Shown: positions 12,270-26,263 of the stretch, one piece after another | Layout: each line of letters opens with the position of its first letter | Position numbering within the stretch: position 1 is the stretch's first letter | Assembly: GCA_902729315.2 (NCBI GenBank) | Contig: LR746265.1 | Span: 1,840,892-1,904,891 of the forward strand | Reading direction: 5' to 3' | DNA: 64,000 bases | DNA from: Spirodela intermedia | Taxonomy: Eukaryota > Streptophyta > Magnoliopsida > Alismatales > Araceae | The notes under the pieces: model-generated | The model's database searches: none | Seen by the model: only the letters and a program-made list of their open reading frames with translations | What the model was told of the DNA's origin: nothing | Position numbers and translations under genes: made by a program

Positions 12270-13569
12270 CCATGGATTTTCCACTCTCATGGTCCTGAGA
12301 ACCAGGGAGCGGATTCAAGTCGGTCAAGCCTTTCAGGAACGGCTACTTTGGGGCATCGATCAAGCTCCACCCCGGCTACACGGCCGGAGTAATTACAGCC
12401 TTCTACGTGAGACAAAATTTTATCTCAATTGAAAGATAAAGCTGAGAAATCAACTTGCAGCGGGAACAGCTGCCTCTCTCTGACTGTGCTGCCGCTTCTG
12501 TGCATGATCCAGCTATCCAACAACGAAGCCCATCCGGGTTTCCACGACGAGGTCGACATTGAGTTCCTTGGGACGACACCCGGCAAGCCGTACACGCTTC
12601 AAACCAACGTCTATGTGAGGGGCAGCGGCGACGGGAGGGTCGTCGGGAGGGAGATGAAGTTCCACCTCTGGTTCGATCCAACGGCCGCCTTCCACCACTA
12701 CGCCATCCTATGGAACCCCGACGAGATACTGTAAGCGATGATGATACCCTCCCTTCTCTTATTCATGTACAGCATAAAGTACCTCTCTCTCTCTCTCCCC
12801 TTTCCGATGGTTTCATTTCAGAAGATATCTGACGTAGCTTGTTATGTCGTGTACCGATCCTTCTCATACGAGTCCGTAGTCGCCGTATTCATATTCTGTT
12901 ACATCTCTTTCCCTCTCCATTCATCCTCTCTCTCTCTCTCTCTCTCTCACTAGCTAAAAGACTGTCTCCGCACATAGTTCAATCTACGGTCATGTAGAAA
13001 AACCTTTCAGCATACAGGTTTGTTCTCGCCAACATTCGACTAATTTCCAGCATTCTACCCCGGTGCAACGATCCTGATGCGAGCCCGGAAAAATATATTA
13101 TCTTCTGCACCATCATAGAATGGGGGGCATTTGATCGATGAAAAAATCCCGCTAATTCGTAAATTTGGTCTTCTTATGCATGACGACGATGCGGTGGCTG
13201 CCCAGATTCTTGGTGGACGACGTGCCCATCCGGAGGTATGCGAGGGAGAGTGGTGCCACCTTCCCGCAGCGCCCGATGTGGGTCTACGGCTCCATCTGGG
13301 ACGCGTCCTCCTGGGCAACGGAGGGCGGGAGGTTCAAGGCCGACTACCGCTACGCGCCCTTCGTCGCGCGCTTCACCCACTTCAACGTCGGCGGTTGCCC
13401 CGCCGATGCGCCGCAGTCGTGCCACCCCGTGGCCTCCTCCCCCGGCGGCTCCGGCCTCAGCGCCCGCCAGGCCGCCGCCCTGCGCTGGGCGCAGGCCAAA
13501 CACCTGGTCTACGACTACTGCAAAGACCCCCTGCGTGATCATTCCCCAACCCCCGAGTGCTCGCGTTAG
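11984..13569 (+). CDS. Xyloglucan endotransglucosylase/hydrolase, group III type
   Basis: A GH16 apoplastic enzyme that cuts and rejoins, or hydrolyses, xyloglucan in cell walls. Exons: 11984-12179, 12306-12406, 12513-12730 and 13206-13569, in phase, 292 residues. Residues 1-18 form a signal peptide ([17 protein letters not shown]). The catalytic motif reads [10 protein letters not shown], with the nucleophile and acid/base glutamates intact. The C-terminal XET domain has [14 protein letters not shown], a CPADAPQSC pair of cysteines and a [17 protein letters not shown] tail. That DYCxDxxRxxxxPxEC tail resembles Arabidopsis XTH28-30 (group IIIB), which would suggest transglucosylase activity; this is inference. 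Introns 1 and 3 carry long CT repeats. The gene converges on the RFWD3-like gene with only about 220 bases between stop codons. Confidence 0.94.
12183..12267. repeat. Long (CT)n microsatellite in XTH intron 1
   Basis: About 42 CT units begin three bases after the 5' splice site (12180) and fill two thirds of the 126-base intron. This is the longest simple repeat in the window. Confidence 0.97.
12783..12949. repeat. Two short (CT)n tracts in XTH intron 3
   Basis: CT tracts at 12783-12797 and 12926-12949, both in the sense orientation CT and within the first 220 bases of the intron. Confidence 0.85.
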
Positions 13570-13790
13570 GCTAAGACTGGAGCTTCCCCTGCCCTTCTTC
13601 TCATACTGTTTCACCGCTTCCCTCTCTCTCTCTCTATCTCCATCGCATCTCCCGGGCATGTGTAATGCTTCATGCATGCAATTTATAAATAAGAAAGAAG
13701 GGCTCCTATTACGACAGATCTGACGGGCCATCAAGAAATTTTGCGAACTCAAATTTACAGAGAGAGGAAGAGAGCCCACCGTCTTAGGAT

Positions 13791-16700
13791 TCATGGCACT
13801 CGGAAAACCTGGATCCTGTTCTCGCTGATACAACCCAGGAGACCTGGCCCAGAAGCGTATTTGGAGAACTTGACGTCGAGTATGGGGTGTTCATGTGGTT
13901 TAAGCCTTTTAACAACTTGAAACGACGCTACGTCCCACACAGACAACCCGTGGGAGGCTTCATCCCCGTAGACGAAGGCCGTGCCGCCGCCTTCCGCGTG
14001 CACAATGGCCGACCGGCACATCCGCACGTCGCTAACGTTGCCGGAGGCGGCCTCATGCCGCCGAAAGCTGCGGCCATCGACCCTTTTCAAGAGAACGTGG
14101 GTACCGAGCCTCACGGGTCCGGTGAGGGCGGTAGAACCGGCGCCGCCGCCGCCGACGCCTGTGTGGACTAGGGGGCGGAATGAAGCAACGGCGTCGGTGC
14201 CTGAGCCACCACAGGCGAGTGATATGCAGACGCCCTGATTCTCCGTCTCGGGCAAGAGCTGAGGACTGCATCAAACAGGCAGTTCAAAGGGAAGAAGAGT
14301 ACCCAAGTTTTTTCCAATGAGTCAGTAAGATGTAGATGGAGGCCGGGTAGAAAGACCTCGTTTCTCTCACTAAACTCACCTGGTTTCATTACTACCGGTA
14401 TCCCATAGACATGGGCCCACCGCAGAAGCAGTGAGGAGAGCTCCAGCGCCATGCAGTTCCGGCTGCGGGGGAAGAGAATGGATCGTGTGGATCGGGTGAC
14501 TACTCAGACCAGGTCTTGATTCCAGGGGGCTTGAGGTTTGGCGTATGTCAAACATTAATAACATCCCGTTCTGTGGAAAGATTTTGAAGTATTTTAACAG
14601 GAATAGTTCGTTCTCAAAGGAAAGGAGGAAAATGATTCCAGAATCATCTTCTAGTTCAATGACTTCTTAAACGATAAACGCATTAAAAGCTTAGCAGAGT
14701 TATGAAACATACCTGCAATCCAGCATAAATATGGTATGAAGCGTTGGAGTCCCACGAACATGACCAGGCAGGTCCCTGAGAGAGCAACTTACATCAGAAT
14801 AATTCCTTAAGCAACTAGAAGTGACAGATATGGCAAAGAACATTGACAAATGGAGCTATTATCGTACTGGGGTCCCCGCGTTAATATAACAAAGAATTTA
14901 CAGATACATGAGGAAGTAAAAACCCTAAACCAGAACCTCACATCGGCCAGAGATGGCGGACATGGGAGCAGTTTTTCTCTACAGCCTGTTAAGCTTAATA
15001 AATAGTAATAGGCTGGAGGCAATATACGAAGTATAATTAATTAACTGATAGAAATTTGCTTTGAGATATAACTAAGATGAAATGTGGTAGTTGACTTAAA
15101 ACCCAATGAAGAACGACGATAATCTTTCAACCAATGGACTGAAGAAAGACTGAGATGAGACATTTACCGGTAAGTTGTACTTGAGGACAATATTATTGCT
15201 TTCCATGCTGAAAAAAAGGACCATGCCTATTATTAGCCCTCACATGTGCAAATAAGGAATTATAGAGAATTAAATACGAAAAACAGGAAAAGCGGCACCT
15301 GAAAACAGATAATTTCTTCCCCAAGGAAGCCAATACCGCGAGCCTACCAGGAAGAATCGCGTCAACAGGTGAAAAGTGAAGGTCCCTGACAGCACCAGTG
15401 TCGTCAGGGAGCGGAATGCTTTGCACTGCATATGGACATAATAAACTAACCTGCACACAACATCAAAACAGGAAAGAAACACCAAGTTATTTGCGATGCA
15501 TCAGAGATTTCAAAAAATTAGAATGAGTAAGATCTTAGGTTGATCGGGTGAAAAAGGGAAATACTTTAGTCAGAGCATGCCCTCCTCTCCACCCAGGTAA
15601 CTTTCCCGAGATGAGTAAGACATGACAAGAAGCATCAATATCCAGAACTCTGGCCCCATCAAACTGTAGTTCGTCCTGCAGACAAGGAATTGTCAACCGA
15701 TCACTGGAGGCATTATAAGCATTATCCATAACTAATAGGAAAAGACAATTCTCAATTTATCATTTTAGCCATTACCCACAATTGATAGGAAAAGTCAGTC
15801 GGAACCCATAATCCTCTATTAAGTATGTGATACAAGTACTTCATCAAGAACATCGTCTGGATATTGGATAAAAGCTCAGTATGGCCATGCCAATACCTTT
15901 ATTTACTGATGCTAATTACACCCTTCATCAAGGAGTTTGTATACTGGTGGTCCCAGAGTTTACTCCTTAAATCACAAGGAAGCGCGAAATTCTATGAGAT
16001 CTCTAAAGACATTTTCCTTATTGAAGTCACGATTATCAACAACAAAACTCGAAGGTTGGATATTCGTCTACGTCACAACACTTCTTGTTTAAAAAATCGT
16101 CCAAATTTTTTTGGGAATAAGGCCCCGGTGAGCATTGAAAACGAACCATGAGTTGAAAAGAGAAATGGCATTCGTCTCTCCATGATATGCCAGAATATAT
16201 GTAATAGTATACAAAACATCGCTGATTTCAAAAGAGCGAGATGGCCATACCTGTAAAACAATGTCACCGAAGAAATGGCCCTCCTGTCCGGTATTTGGGT
16301 AGAGGAAAATTGATCCTGCGCTCACATTATAACATCAATCAGTTGCATAAGAATAGCGCAAGCCAAGAACACAAATCATGAAGCTATCACCTCAAGGAGT
16401 GGTGTACCACGTTCAATAGACAGTTACATAAAATTGGGGGGGAGGCAGAAGACCAAGAAACTTGAAAGAGACACCACACCCCTCCCATTAAACAGGCATA
16501 TACGTTCCCTCATAAATTAAAGACTAAAATTGAAGACAAATTTGAGAAATATGCGTGATGTGATGTTCTGACGAGAGATAATAAATGCACAAATAACTTG
16601 ATACCTTGCAAAGAAGGGATCTGTGATTCATTGAAAAAGTCGGAGGCCGTCATGCAAACTGCTCCAGGGAAAACATTACGGATGCATGCCTTTTTCTAAA

Positions 16701-19700
16701 CATATAACCAAAACGGGAGTCGTCAAGAATCTGCAGGATTGGATTGCTTTTGCTATAAAATCATTAAGTAGATCACAACTTAAACAACAAAGTGCAATAC
16801 AATCTTACCAATTGTGTGTAGTCTTCTGCATCTTTCTGCCAGAAATAAACCATTAAAAGTATAAAAGTGAGAACTAGACAACTGAAAAGATAGCACAGGG
16901 CCCTATACACTGACATTCTACCTGAAAAAAATAATGATGGAAAAATTCTACCGTTAACAGATTTAGGTCATCACTGCTCGACACAACATCTACGTATCAT
17001 AAATCTATACAAACGGAAATAGTTAAAAAAAAGGGATGGATAAATAAAGGATCCAAACTTCAAGGATTGCCATTAATAGTTCCACTTCTTTCCATTTGTT
17101 CAATAATTTTTGATATTTCGTACAGAGAAAATCTAATAAACTAACGAGCAAGTTGTAGCATCCACACAGTGCCTCTTCTCTCGGTTAGAATAGACAATAA
17201 GTGACAGCATCAATGCAACGAAAAGAAGAAAAAAAGGGGAAGGGAGTGGAAGGAGAGAGGGAGGAACGGGAAGAAAAAGGAAAGAGTTTTAGCATCACGG
17301 TGTGGAAAATCAGCCAATTTCGACCAAAATCAGTTTTTGCTATTAAAGGAAACCACAGCCAGTCCGATTTTCATTGTAGGAGATTCAATTAGTCCTTGAT
17401 ATTTCCAAAAAGGCCACCCAAATGTCTACCAACCTCACTTGGATTACTGATGAGGGAGCAGCACTAACAGGTTGCCGCCCTGACTACCATATAACAATGG
17501 AGCCTGGAAAGTATGTTGTAAAAGGGGCTGAATTTCTAATGAAAACATGTTTGAAATTTTATTAAGCATTTACTCTATTTTACTAAGAAAATTAGACGAT
17601 AATCTAAAAAAATGAACCAATATCCCTCAGTGTCCTTTCAATCCCATTAGCTCCTTTTACCAAAGCCAGCCAATTTGACCTATCTGATCCAGAATAGAGT
17701 CAGACCTGCCCCAGTTTATTAAGGGCTATGATCTGATTTGAAAGACCAAGGCAAGAAACTGTTGATGAAGACAAATGCAAATAAAACAAAAAGAGAGTAA
17801 TGCAATATAGAGATGTACCTTTAACTTGCTTACTTCGTCAAGCAATTTTTTCCGCTGAAAAAAAATGACTTGCTTTAATCACTAAAAATGTAAATTTATG
17901 ACTATCCTCTTGTTTTGTAGCTAGATTAACAAAATTTTAACAACAATATGAAGGAATTAACCACAAACTATGTGACTGTATTTATTGCATTAAATAAATA
18001 AATAAAAATCAAGTCGAGAATACATCCTGTGCTACACATCACACCGAGAAAAGAACATGCAAAAGCCTGTGCTTTCTATTATTGACCACAAACACAAAGC
18101 CTTCACAAAACTCTAGCTTAATTGTATACTCTGACAGCAGGTTCTCGATTTCTCACATCTTTACTTTTTAAAGTTTGTTAACGTACACTTTGGTCATATA
18201 CTCATCGTTAACATCCGGAACGAGTAAATGCATGATAATCTGTAAAACCAAAGGTGAATTCTCATATTATGAGAATATATAACTCATATTGATATGTCAA
18301 GGTAACATCAAAATAACATTGAATCATAAAATTCGATCATCAAATACCAGCGCCAAGGCCTGAAGCCTTTAGTGTAAAGATGGGTGCTTCATAATTGTTG
18401 AAGAATGGAAATCCTTTGTTGGTAAGAAACTCCTTGGGCCCGCCAGACCTACTTGGGCCCATTAGTCTTGTTTTGTTTCAAACATCAATATATTCTCACC
18501 TTTGGGAAAGACCTACATGCGTCACCAGGGGTTTCGGGGCTTATCCTTTCCACTGTTTCTCACCCAGGATTTCCAGGTGGAATCCTATCTACCTCTTCAA
18601 GATTTACTAGGTGAAATATTTTTATTTGTAAGAAACTGTCCGGAAAACAGATCCAAAGGATACAAAGTCTCATACATGACTTACTTCGATATTGAGAGAT
18701 TCATTCTTTTGTCGAAGAATACTTAATTCCTGTGAAATGAAGACAAACGGATCAGAGAATGGTAAGCAGTTACTCAACAGATATAAGTGATGGTCAAGAC
18801 CTTCTCTAGATCATCATTCAAAACAGCAACTTGTGGCGCATATAGATTTATAATTTCCTCTACTTTGAAACGTTTCTTGCACTGAGGGCACTGCAAAAAG
18901 AATAACCAATGAGGAATCTATAAAAAAAAACTGGTGATAAAGCATAATCAACTCTACAGGAGATAATGTTGTTTATCGATTTAGTGATAGAAAGATATAT
19001 CTTCATTTTTTTGAAAACCGCATCCTATTAATTCGTGGAAGTTGCAGGGCATTACAAGATTAAACTACTAGGTAGATAGTAGGAAAACTTTACCCAGTGC
19101 TATGATCATAAAAACCCTCTTCTAGAAAGGTTATGATGCTTCCTATTATGCCGATTCTAATTATTAAAAAAAAGAGGAAAATTACTGACAAAATTCCTCT
19201 TCCACAGTTACAGACAGAAAGTTCGCCAATTAGTCGCATCCACATGCTCCTACTAGAGAATAAGAAATATGTTAATCAAGATGGAATGAAACATCAACAG
19301 CGACCTTCATCGTTTTCAGGGTGGAGAGAAACAGATGCAAGTTACTTTTCAGCAGGCACATATATGGCAATGCTTGAACCTGAGCTGAGCTCGCTTATGG
19401 TCATTAGAAGTGAAAGCCAAACAAAACCTTAAGGACTAGCCCAGTCAAGACCAGATGAAACAAAAAGAGTGAAACTTCGGCAAGTTTGAGCATGTGTCAT
19501 TTAGTTGAATGCGCGATGCACCAGACACTTGGCTTAGCAAATCTCCATGTTTATTTATGTGAAAAAGAGTTGAGAAGCTCCCATGCCAATAATGACGGTG
19601 AAGAAATATAATAGCACTTTCGGTGCTAAGTTAGAAAATTAGAGGCCATACGTGGGATTTCTTCAAAGAGCTAATGCATGAAGTAATGGGTGGGCTGGAC

Positions 19701-22700
19701 CCACTGGAATAGAATGTAAAAAAGCTACAACATCAAACCAATCCAGCTTTCTGACCAGACTAAATTAGAGTATCTCCAGCTTAGGCTACCATGGGGTTAG
19801 GCTTAGACATTAGACCAAAAAACCCAATTATGTAGTTGACATAAACAAACCAAAATTCCGGCTTAAGTCAGCTTCATGAGCAAGACATCTATTAATTGAT
19901 TCTGACGGATGAGGAAATCAACATATGAAAAATGCTACACTCCACTCTGCGATAGTCAATCATGACCTCACCACTGCCTCTTGCCTTTCGTTATAAAACT
20001 TTTATCACACGGTGACCTCATTCAAAACATAAAACACTCAAGCGATCAAAATACACCATTTCATACTCAGCACAAAGAGAGACAGAGAACAAAAGGAGAT
20101 CAATCCAAGAACTCCAAAAAAGGATGGTTGGCAACAATGGGGCTGACATGGAGGATCAAGCGGTCACCAGGTCGTTGTTTCACACTTACACCAACGATCA
20201 CAGCCCACTATGGACATGCTCAGCCTGATGGATGCTGTTGATCAAGGATTAGAGCCGCAAAAGTGTGACCTTATTTCATACTAGACCTCTGAATGCAAAC
20301 TTATTATTGAGGTAGCGAGAGCAATGAAGTTTTTGATCCAGGGGAACAATTCGATGGACAGATTTCATGGACAGCTAAACATCATGTTAACAAACCCAAG
20401 ATATTCCTCGACTGCAATCCACCAAAAAGTACACGCAACTTGAAGGATGGGATTGTCATTAAACCCGATGATAATGAACCATGGATAATCTTTAAAAGAA
20501 TGATGTTTATTTTCAGAGAAAAATATCACAAGGAACATTTTCAGATATTGCGTTTCAACACCATCTACAACACTTATAATTGCAATAATGTACAAAGTCC
20601 CCAACTTAGGATCAACCTGAAGAATCTCAAGTCCACAATCTACAGTCTTCCTAACTTTGTCCCCGTTGTATGATGAATAATACTGTTAATGTCTTCATAT
20701 AACCATGATCACGTACAAAGGTTCCAAATGACAATCTGCCCATAGAATCTGATGTCCAAAATTAGGAGACTGCAATGCCTTATGTCAGGGTTAAATCGAA
20801 CAGTACTCACCCGCCTGTGAGGTTTCTTCTGAATTGCATTTGACATATGCTACCTGACGGTGTTATGCGTATGCTACAATTTTGCCTCTTTTGACGATGT
20901 CATAATAAGGTTCCAACAGGGGAATGGTACAAAACAACGGCTACCTTTCCATGGCCCAGTTATACTGAAACTATTCACCGGAACTCAGAAAGAGGGTAAC
21001 CTGCCATAACATACCTCTCCCAGCTGGTTAAATAAAAGATGATATCACAGGATTAATGTTCCGAAGATGTCTTTATTTGCAGTACTTATAGCATACTTCC
21101 ACGGCATTCTCTTTTCTCTTTCAATGATACTTTATCAAAACCGCAACACCAGTCCTCAGACAGCTTCAGAAATAAGTTTTTTCATACACTGATGTAACAA
21201 GGCCATCTAGCCATTGACAGACAAAGCAATTCTTTGGCATTCCTATCATTTATCCATGACTTAGTTCTGGCTCATTTTTCAACATCATTCAGAGTTTTCA
21301 TCCAGGGAAAAAGCCTCTACTGATCCAATTGAATATTAGTATCTGACAAGAGTGAATGCACCTACAAAATAGAATGGTTCACATGGAGCACACTACCAGC
21401 ATACACTACATTTCCCAATCAGCAAGACATCAATGATGGAATATTCTATATGAGACTAGTTCTGACCAAAACTTTATATGCACAGGCGAAAAAAGGTAAA
21501 TGCTATACCATTTGTCAGACTAGAAACATTATTCCCGCCAATCATGCTGGACAACAAAATAAAGGAAGTGATTTAAGTGGCTACCTTTGCGAAACTAGCC
21601 CCACAACGTCTAACCCAACGCTCAAGGCACGATCTACCATACAGGTGTCCACAAGGAATACAACTACATTTCAAAAGGGATTGACATCAGAGATGACTTT
21701 CAATAGCAAGTCTTCAAAGGTGTCACCATACACAGAATTCATAACTATTGATAGGCATATATCAAGAATCGAAGTAATTGAGACATGTAAATAACTCCAG
21801 TTCTTATTTGAGAACCATTTTTAGAGATATAACTGAAAACGGGGCGAAATGTAAAAAAAGGCAAACATCAGAACTACGCCTTTTAACTTTAAACTATCTT
21901 ATTTTTTCGTTAACAACAGGACCTTGCACGCTGGAGTAGGGACGGATGAAGTCGGATTTTTCAGAAATGGATATTTAGTTCACATAAGTTAGCGAAGCTA
22001 CTCGGGTTTTCCCGGCGCAATCTCGTGATATCGTCAAAACATCATTTACGGATCAAGTCCTACGATGGAAATGCACACATTGCTCCCCGCGATAAGGAAA
22101 GTTCTTATTTTGATAAACATTAGGGGTCTTTTCTAACGCTTTCATGGGTTGTACAAGGCCTAACCGTCTTCGTTCACACAATTAAACCCATATATATGTC
22201 ATTTCAAGCACGTTGCAAAATGACGAGAACAAGCAGTCTCGAAAAATAATTTTAGTACACGTAGGGCTATTTTTCGACAATTTTTGAGACTGGATGTAGA
22301 GAAATCTACGTAAACAAAAGAAAAAAGACCAACCAGACTCGATGAACACCTTGGCCGGCCCACCGTTCCATGCAAATTGGACAATTTGGTAATAAGAGAT
22401 CTGGATCGTTGCTTACGGGCTGCCCCAGGCAGCGTTCGTCCAATTTCTCCTTCTGTGCTCCTCCCACACCCACTTTCAGCAGGTCGTTTTCACTGTCCTC
22501 CGAAACATCTATAACTTCATCTCCCGCTCTCTGCTCGGATCCTCTTCCCTCAGTCGTATCCACATTCACCGACCCTTCCCTCGACTCGGCTTCAGACTGC
22601 GCGTGTCTCGGGTCAGAGACTTCAACGGATGTATGTAAATCCACATTCGTAGCCTCCGATTCAACTGCACTGTCTCCGGGAGGAGCGTAATCTTCGTCAC

Positions 22701-22821
22701 TATTTTCTTCTTCGTTCTCTTCTTGTTCCTCCTCCTCGGATTCCTCTCCGCCCCCCTCATCACCTTCCACTTCTTCTCCACCTTCGGAGGATAACCCGCT
22801 CCTCGCATTGCTAGTGGCCAT
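13791..22821 (-). CDS. RING-WD40 E3 ubiquitin ligase, RFWD3-like
   Basis: Thirteen exons on the minus strand: 22821-22334, 21663-21585, 18890-18801, 17854-17819, 16835-16809, 16695-16605, 16315-16251, 15675-15565, 15450-15299, 15207-15168, 14775-14713, 14570-14380 and 14265-13791. Phases agree, giving 635 residues. Residues 1-140 are very acidic and disordered. A RING finger is split over exons 1-3 (CPICMERW, CCIPCGHLYGRSCLERW, CPQCKKRF). A short coiled-coil-like stretch follows (KKLLDEVSKLK), then WD40 repeats (DELQFDGARVLDID, VLASLGKKLSV, AWSCSWDSNASYHIYAG, LMFDIRQTSSPL, GLSVWDVASFQVVK, HPILDVKFS). In animals RFWD3 ubiquitinates RPA and RAD51 during crosslink repair; plant function is inferred. 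The weakest exons are 16835-16809 and 16695-16605, supported by splice sites and phase only. Intron 2 is 2.7 kb with nothing recognised. Confidence 0.87.
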
Positions 22822-25800
22822 TGAAACGCACCCAACAGCAAGAACTGGAGAGATGGAGAGATTTGGCAAACGAGAAGACTAACAGAGCACGGAGAGGGAG
22901 TTTTCTCGACACAATATTAGGACTTTAGGAGGGGAAAGTGGCCTGGCGAGGCAAATAGACAGTTAGTGAGGATAGATAAATCATTATCAATATGATGGGG
23001 TACCATTGTTTGAAAAACAATGAGGAGAAGAAAGTAGTTATTGCTAATTGTGGGATTGGACGGCTGTGATACGAAGAAATACATCCCACGGCATACGATT
23101 TTTCCGTTTCACGGAATTATAAGACTTTTAAATGGGTCCGGCTTGGCATGGCCCATTTCGGATCCACCAAGAAGAAATTCGACTAAAGCTACTCGCGTGT
23201 CAGGTGACCGAAACCGGACTCACAGGACGCTCTTCCCGACATCTTCGACACCAATGAACCCCATTCCGGGGACCATTCTTGCTGGTAAGATCACCGTCAT
23301 GTGTTCTCTATCCCGGGCAAATCGGAGGGTAAATACGTAATAGCAAACCTCGAGAACGGCTGTTCAAGCACCACCTCCCCACGTACCCCGGCCCCCCGCC
23401 TTCCGCTCCGAGAAAAAAGTAAGTGTCTCGAGGTTTAAAACCGCCGCCTACACAGAGGTTTATTGGTTCTACGAGTATTTTTTTGTTCTCATCTTCTCTT
23501 GCCAATTCTCAACGCTGGCGCTGGCCGATCCTGTCTGTTGGGTATGTTCCTCATCTTCTTGCTGTTCTCAGCGCGACGAGTGAACGCCCGATGATTTGGA
23601 GGAACTATTTGTGCGTTACCCGATTATTATTCAATGGGTTTCTCTTTTTTTTGGTCTCATTTTCTTTACTAGGGTTTATCCGTCGGTCTTCCTTCTCCGG
23701 TTTCATTTTATTGACCTTTGGTATCTCTTCAAATGCTTGGAGCAATAGCTACCATGGTTTTGCCGTACTCCGCGTGTTGTGGACCTACCGAAAGATCATC
23801 CTGATCTGATAAAGGCACCGCTGGCTCCTTTTTTCCCTTGGATTTGTGTATTGAGGAATGTATCCGGAAGCATCAACAGGTATCCTTTCATTTGCAAATA
23901 ATGGATTGCCTAATTCTCGGAGAATGGCGCAGTTCTTGTTTCGTTCAGGCCATTTTTTAAGAAATAAATACGTGTTTTCTATTCGAACTTTTAGGTGATC
24001 GGCTGATTCATGTCTTATCAATTCCATCCTTTATTCTTTTATTCTACATTCGGTGTCTTCCTGCATTTTACGTGTCGATTCATGTGAAATTAAATATCAA
24101 ATGCCTAAGTATTCACCAAACTCATTCTGAGTGTCAGCCTAGCCGCTGGCACCCGTTTCCATGCCCTTCCGTTTAGGGCAGTAGTTATACAGCCTAGGCG
24201 AGTATCACGTGTGATAGCCTGACCGACCCACTGACTGATTGTGGAGAATGTTTCCTTGCACTACTCTATAAGGTGTGTTTGCTATGTCTTCACGTCATGT
24301 TTCTTTTTAAGGGATAAGATTCTTACTTGATCTCTTACCCCCATATGTTTAGAACTCACGCACAGGTAGATGAGGTCCTTCTGAGACTGTATTAAGAAGA
24401 TGATTTCGTTGGTTTCTCCTGATGAATATTGTTCTCGCATAGAACCATTATTCAATATCAAAATCTCCCTGGATTGGTGTACGGCGTATAACTGGAAATA
24501 CTAAGTTAATGTGCGCCGGGAACCCCCTTTATCCATCAGTCTGTATGTGCCAATCTACAGCTTAGAACTAGTAGCATTTTTGTTTCTAACACAGCTTCTA
24601 GTAAAAAGAACTCTTCATAGACCTTTTTCGTGGTGGCGCGGTGCCTGAATCACAGGGTTCCAATGTTCTGCTCGTTTGTCCAGTATTATCTGTTAAAGTA
24701 ACAGTTAGAAATACCGTATTCTTTGAAGTTGTCACGGCTGTGATAAGAAAAACAAGATTATGTAAGATATCAAATAAAAGTAAAGCTGGTTGTTTAGGCA
24801 TAACTTTGTTTCTGATAGTTTAGACCTTAGATGTTATCATTCTGCAGTATCCAGGGTGATGATTATTATGCTTCTTTTGTTTCCTGCCAACTCTAAACAC
24901 CGTTCTTCTATTTGACGAAAACTATGAGAAAGTATTATCTTGCATTCTAGATAATGTTAAATCACTGTAGTTGGGTGATTACCTCGGTCTCACTGAACAG
25001 ATTCTTTGGATCAGAAGTAGGAATTAGTTGCTTCTTTTCTTATGCTAAAAGCACGTATGAAATATGATTCATACTAGCTCTCTGAAATCATCTGTTTAGC
25101 GTATGTTTGATAGTGAGTCAGGTGATGCAAACAAATAACATCTTTCCGCTTTTCAGATAGTTATGACCCTTATTTCATGACATATATATACTATTGAATA
25201 CTATACGAGAAAACAGGGTGCTATCATTATATCCGGTTCATAGCTGTAGTGGTATGATTGGCAAGCTGTTAATTAATATCTGGATGCCAGCCATTTCATC
25301 TCACAGTGATCTGCAGAAGCATGAGTAACATCCCGTTTGATCTTACACTGATGCATCCATAGGAGTAGGTAGTGGACAGATGACGATAAATCGTTTATTG
25401 GAGTCAAAGATAGTTTCCACTGGGAGTGGAAAAGTTGAGAATTAACTGCCAGAGAGAACAAGGTATGAACTGGTTGGTTTTTCTATCAATGTGCGAAGCA
25501 GTTAGTTTGATATACTTTGACTGAAATTTACCTTATTCTATTTGCTAATCTCATGAGTCTGTAAAATTTGGCTTATATTGGGATCAACAGGTTCGACATT
25601 ATCTAATCCTGTCACCCGGAATGCATTAAATGTCCCTTGTTGTTAATGACGTATGTTAAAACAAATGTTTTATTTTTTTTGATAAACTTTGTCAATATTT
25701 AAAGTTTGCACTGGTTGCGCATAAAATTCAGACAGTTAAAGGTTGCGCAGGTTTCTAGACCCACGAATGAGAATAAAATGTTAATTCTTTACATGGAGAT

Positions 25801-26263
25801 CCCACGCTTGCTTTTGTACCATTGTATTTTCTTATCAAATGTTTGCATAATTATTGCTGATTGTGTTCTGGGCACTTAGCGCTAAATGTTTGCACAATTG
25901 GCGCCACTTAGCAGCATGTAAAAATATAATATTTCAGTTCCCTGATGTTTAGGCTGATATTCGGTATTACATTAAAAGCCTGATTTTCTTTCCAAAATAA
26001 TTTTATTTTTCTTAGAAGAATCGTTTTTCTTCTCAGCTAGAGCTATTCGAGTCCCAACTCCGTGTGCTAGGGCTATAAGCACTTTTAGTCCTTTGCAATG
26101 GATTCTCCAGAGCATTTCTTAACCTAGTTGGCGTTATTTACTGTAACGGGTGTCTCTGCGTAGATGTTCCATCGTCAGCCTTTATTTCATCACTAGTGTC
26201 AACTTTGTGCGAGTTTCGAATATTGTTATATCTTGTTTCATTTGTTTTCTCTCTAGGATCTCA
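22822..26263. other. Bidirectional promoter region and long 5' leader of the DCD gene
   Basis: The RFWD3-like gene (minus) and the DCD gene (plus) diverge here. No coding exon is convincing between 22822 and 26263. A plausible non-coding first exon of the DCD gene ends near 23540, where TTGGGTATGTT could act as a 5' splice site, leaving a leader intron of about 2.7 kb ending at the acceptor just before 26256. The first exon is inference; transcripts would decide. Confidence 0.4.

Noticed and set aside
11753-12298. 181-codon open frame across the XTH start
   Set aside because: It is in a different frame from the XTH protein and is kept open by the CT repeat.
13174-13833. 219-codon minus-strand open frame opposite XTH exon 4
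   Set aside because: Mirror of GC-rich XTH coding sequence; the real protein is on the plus strand.
19133-21794. Several 70-115 codon frames in RFWD3-like intron 2
   Set aside because: No domain, no splice support and AT-rich composition; chance frames.
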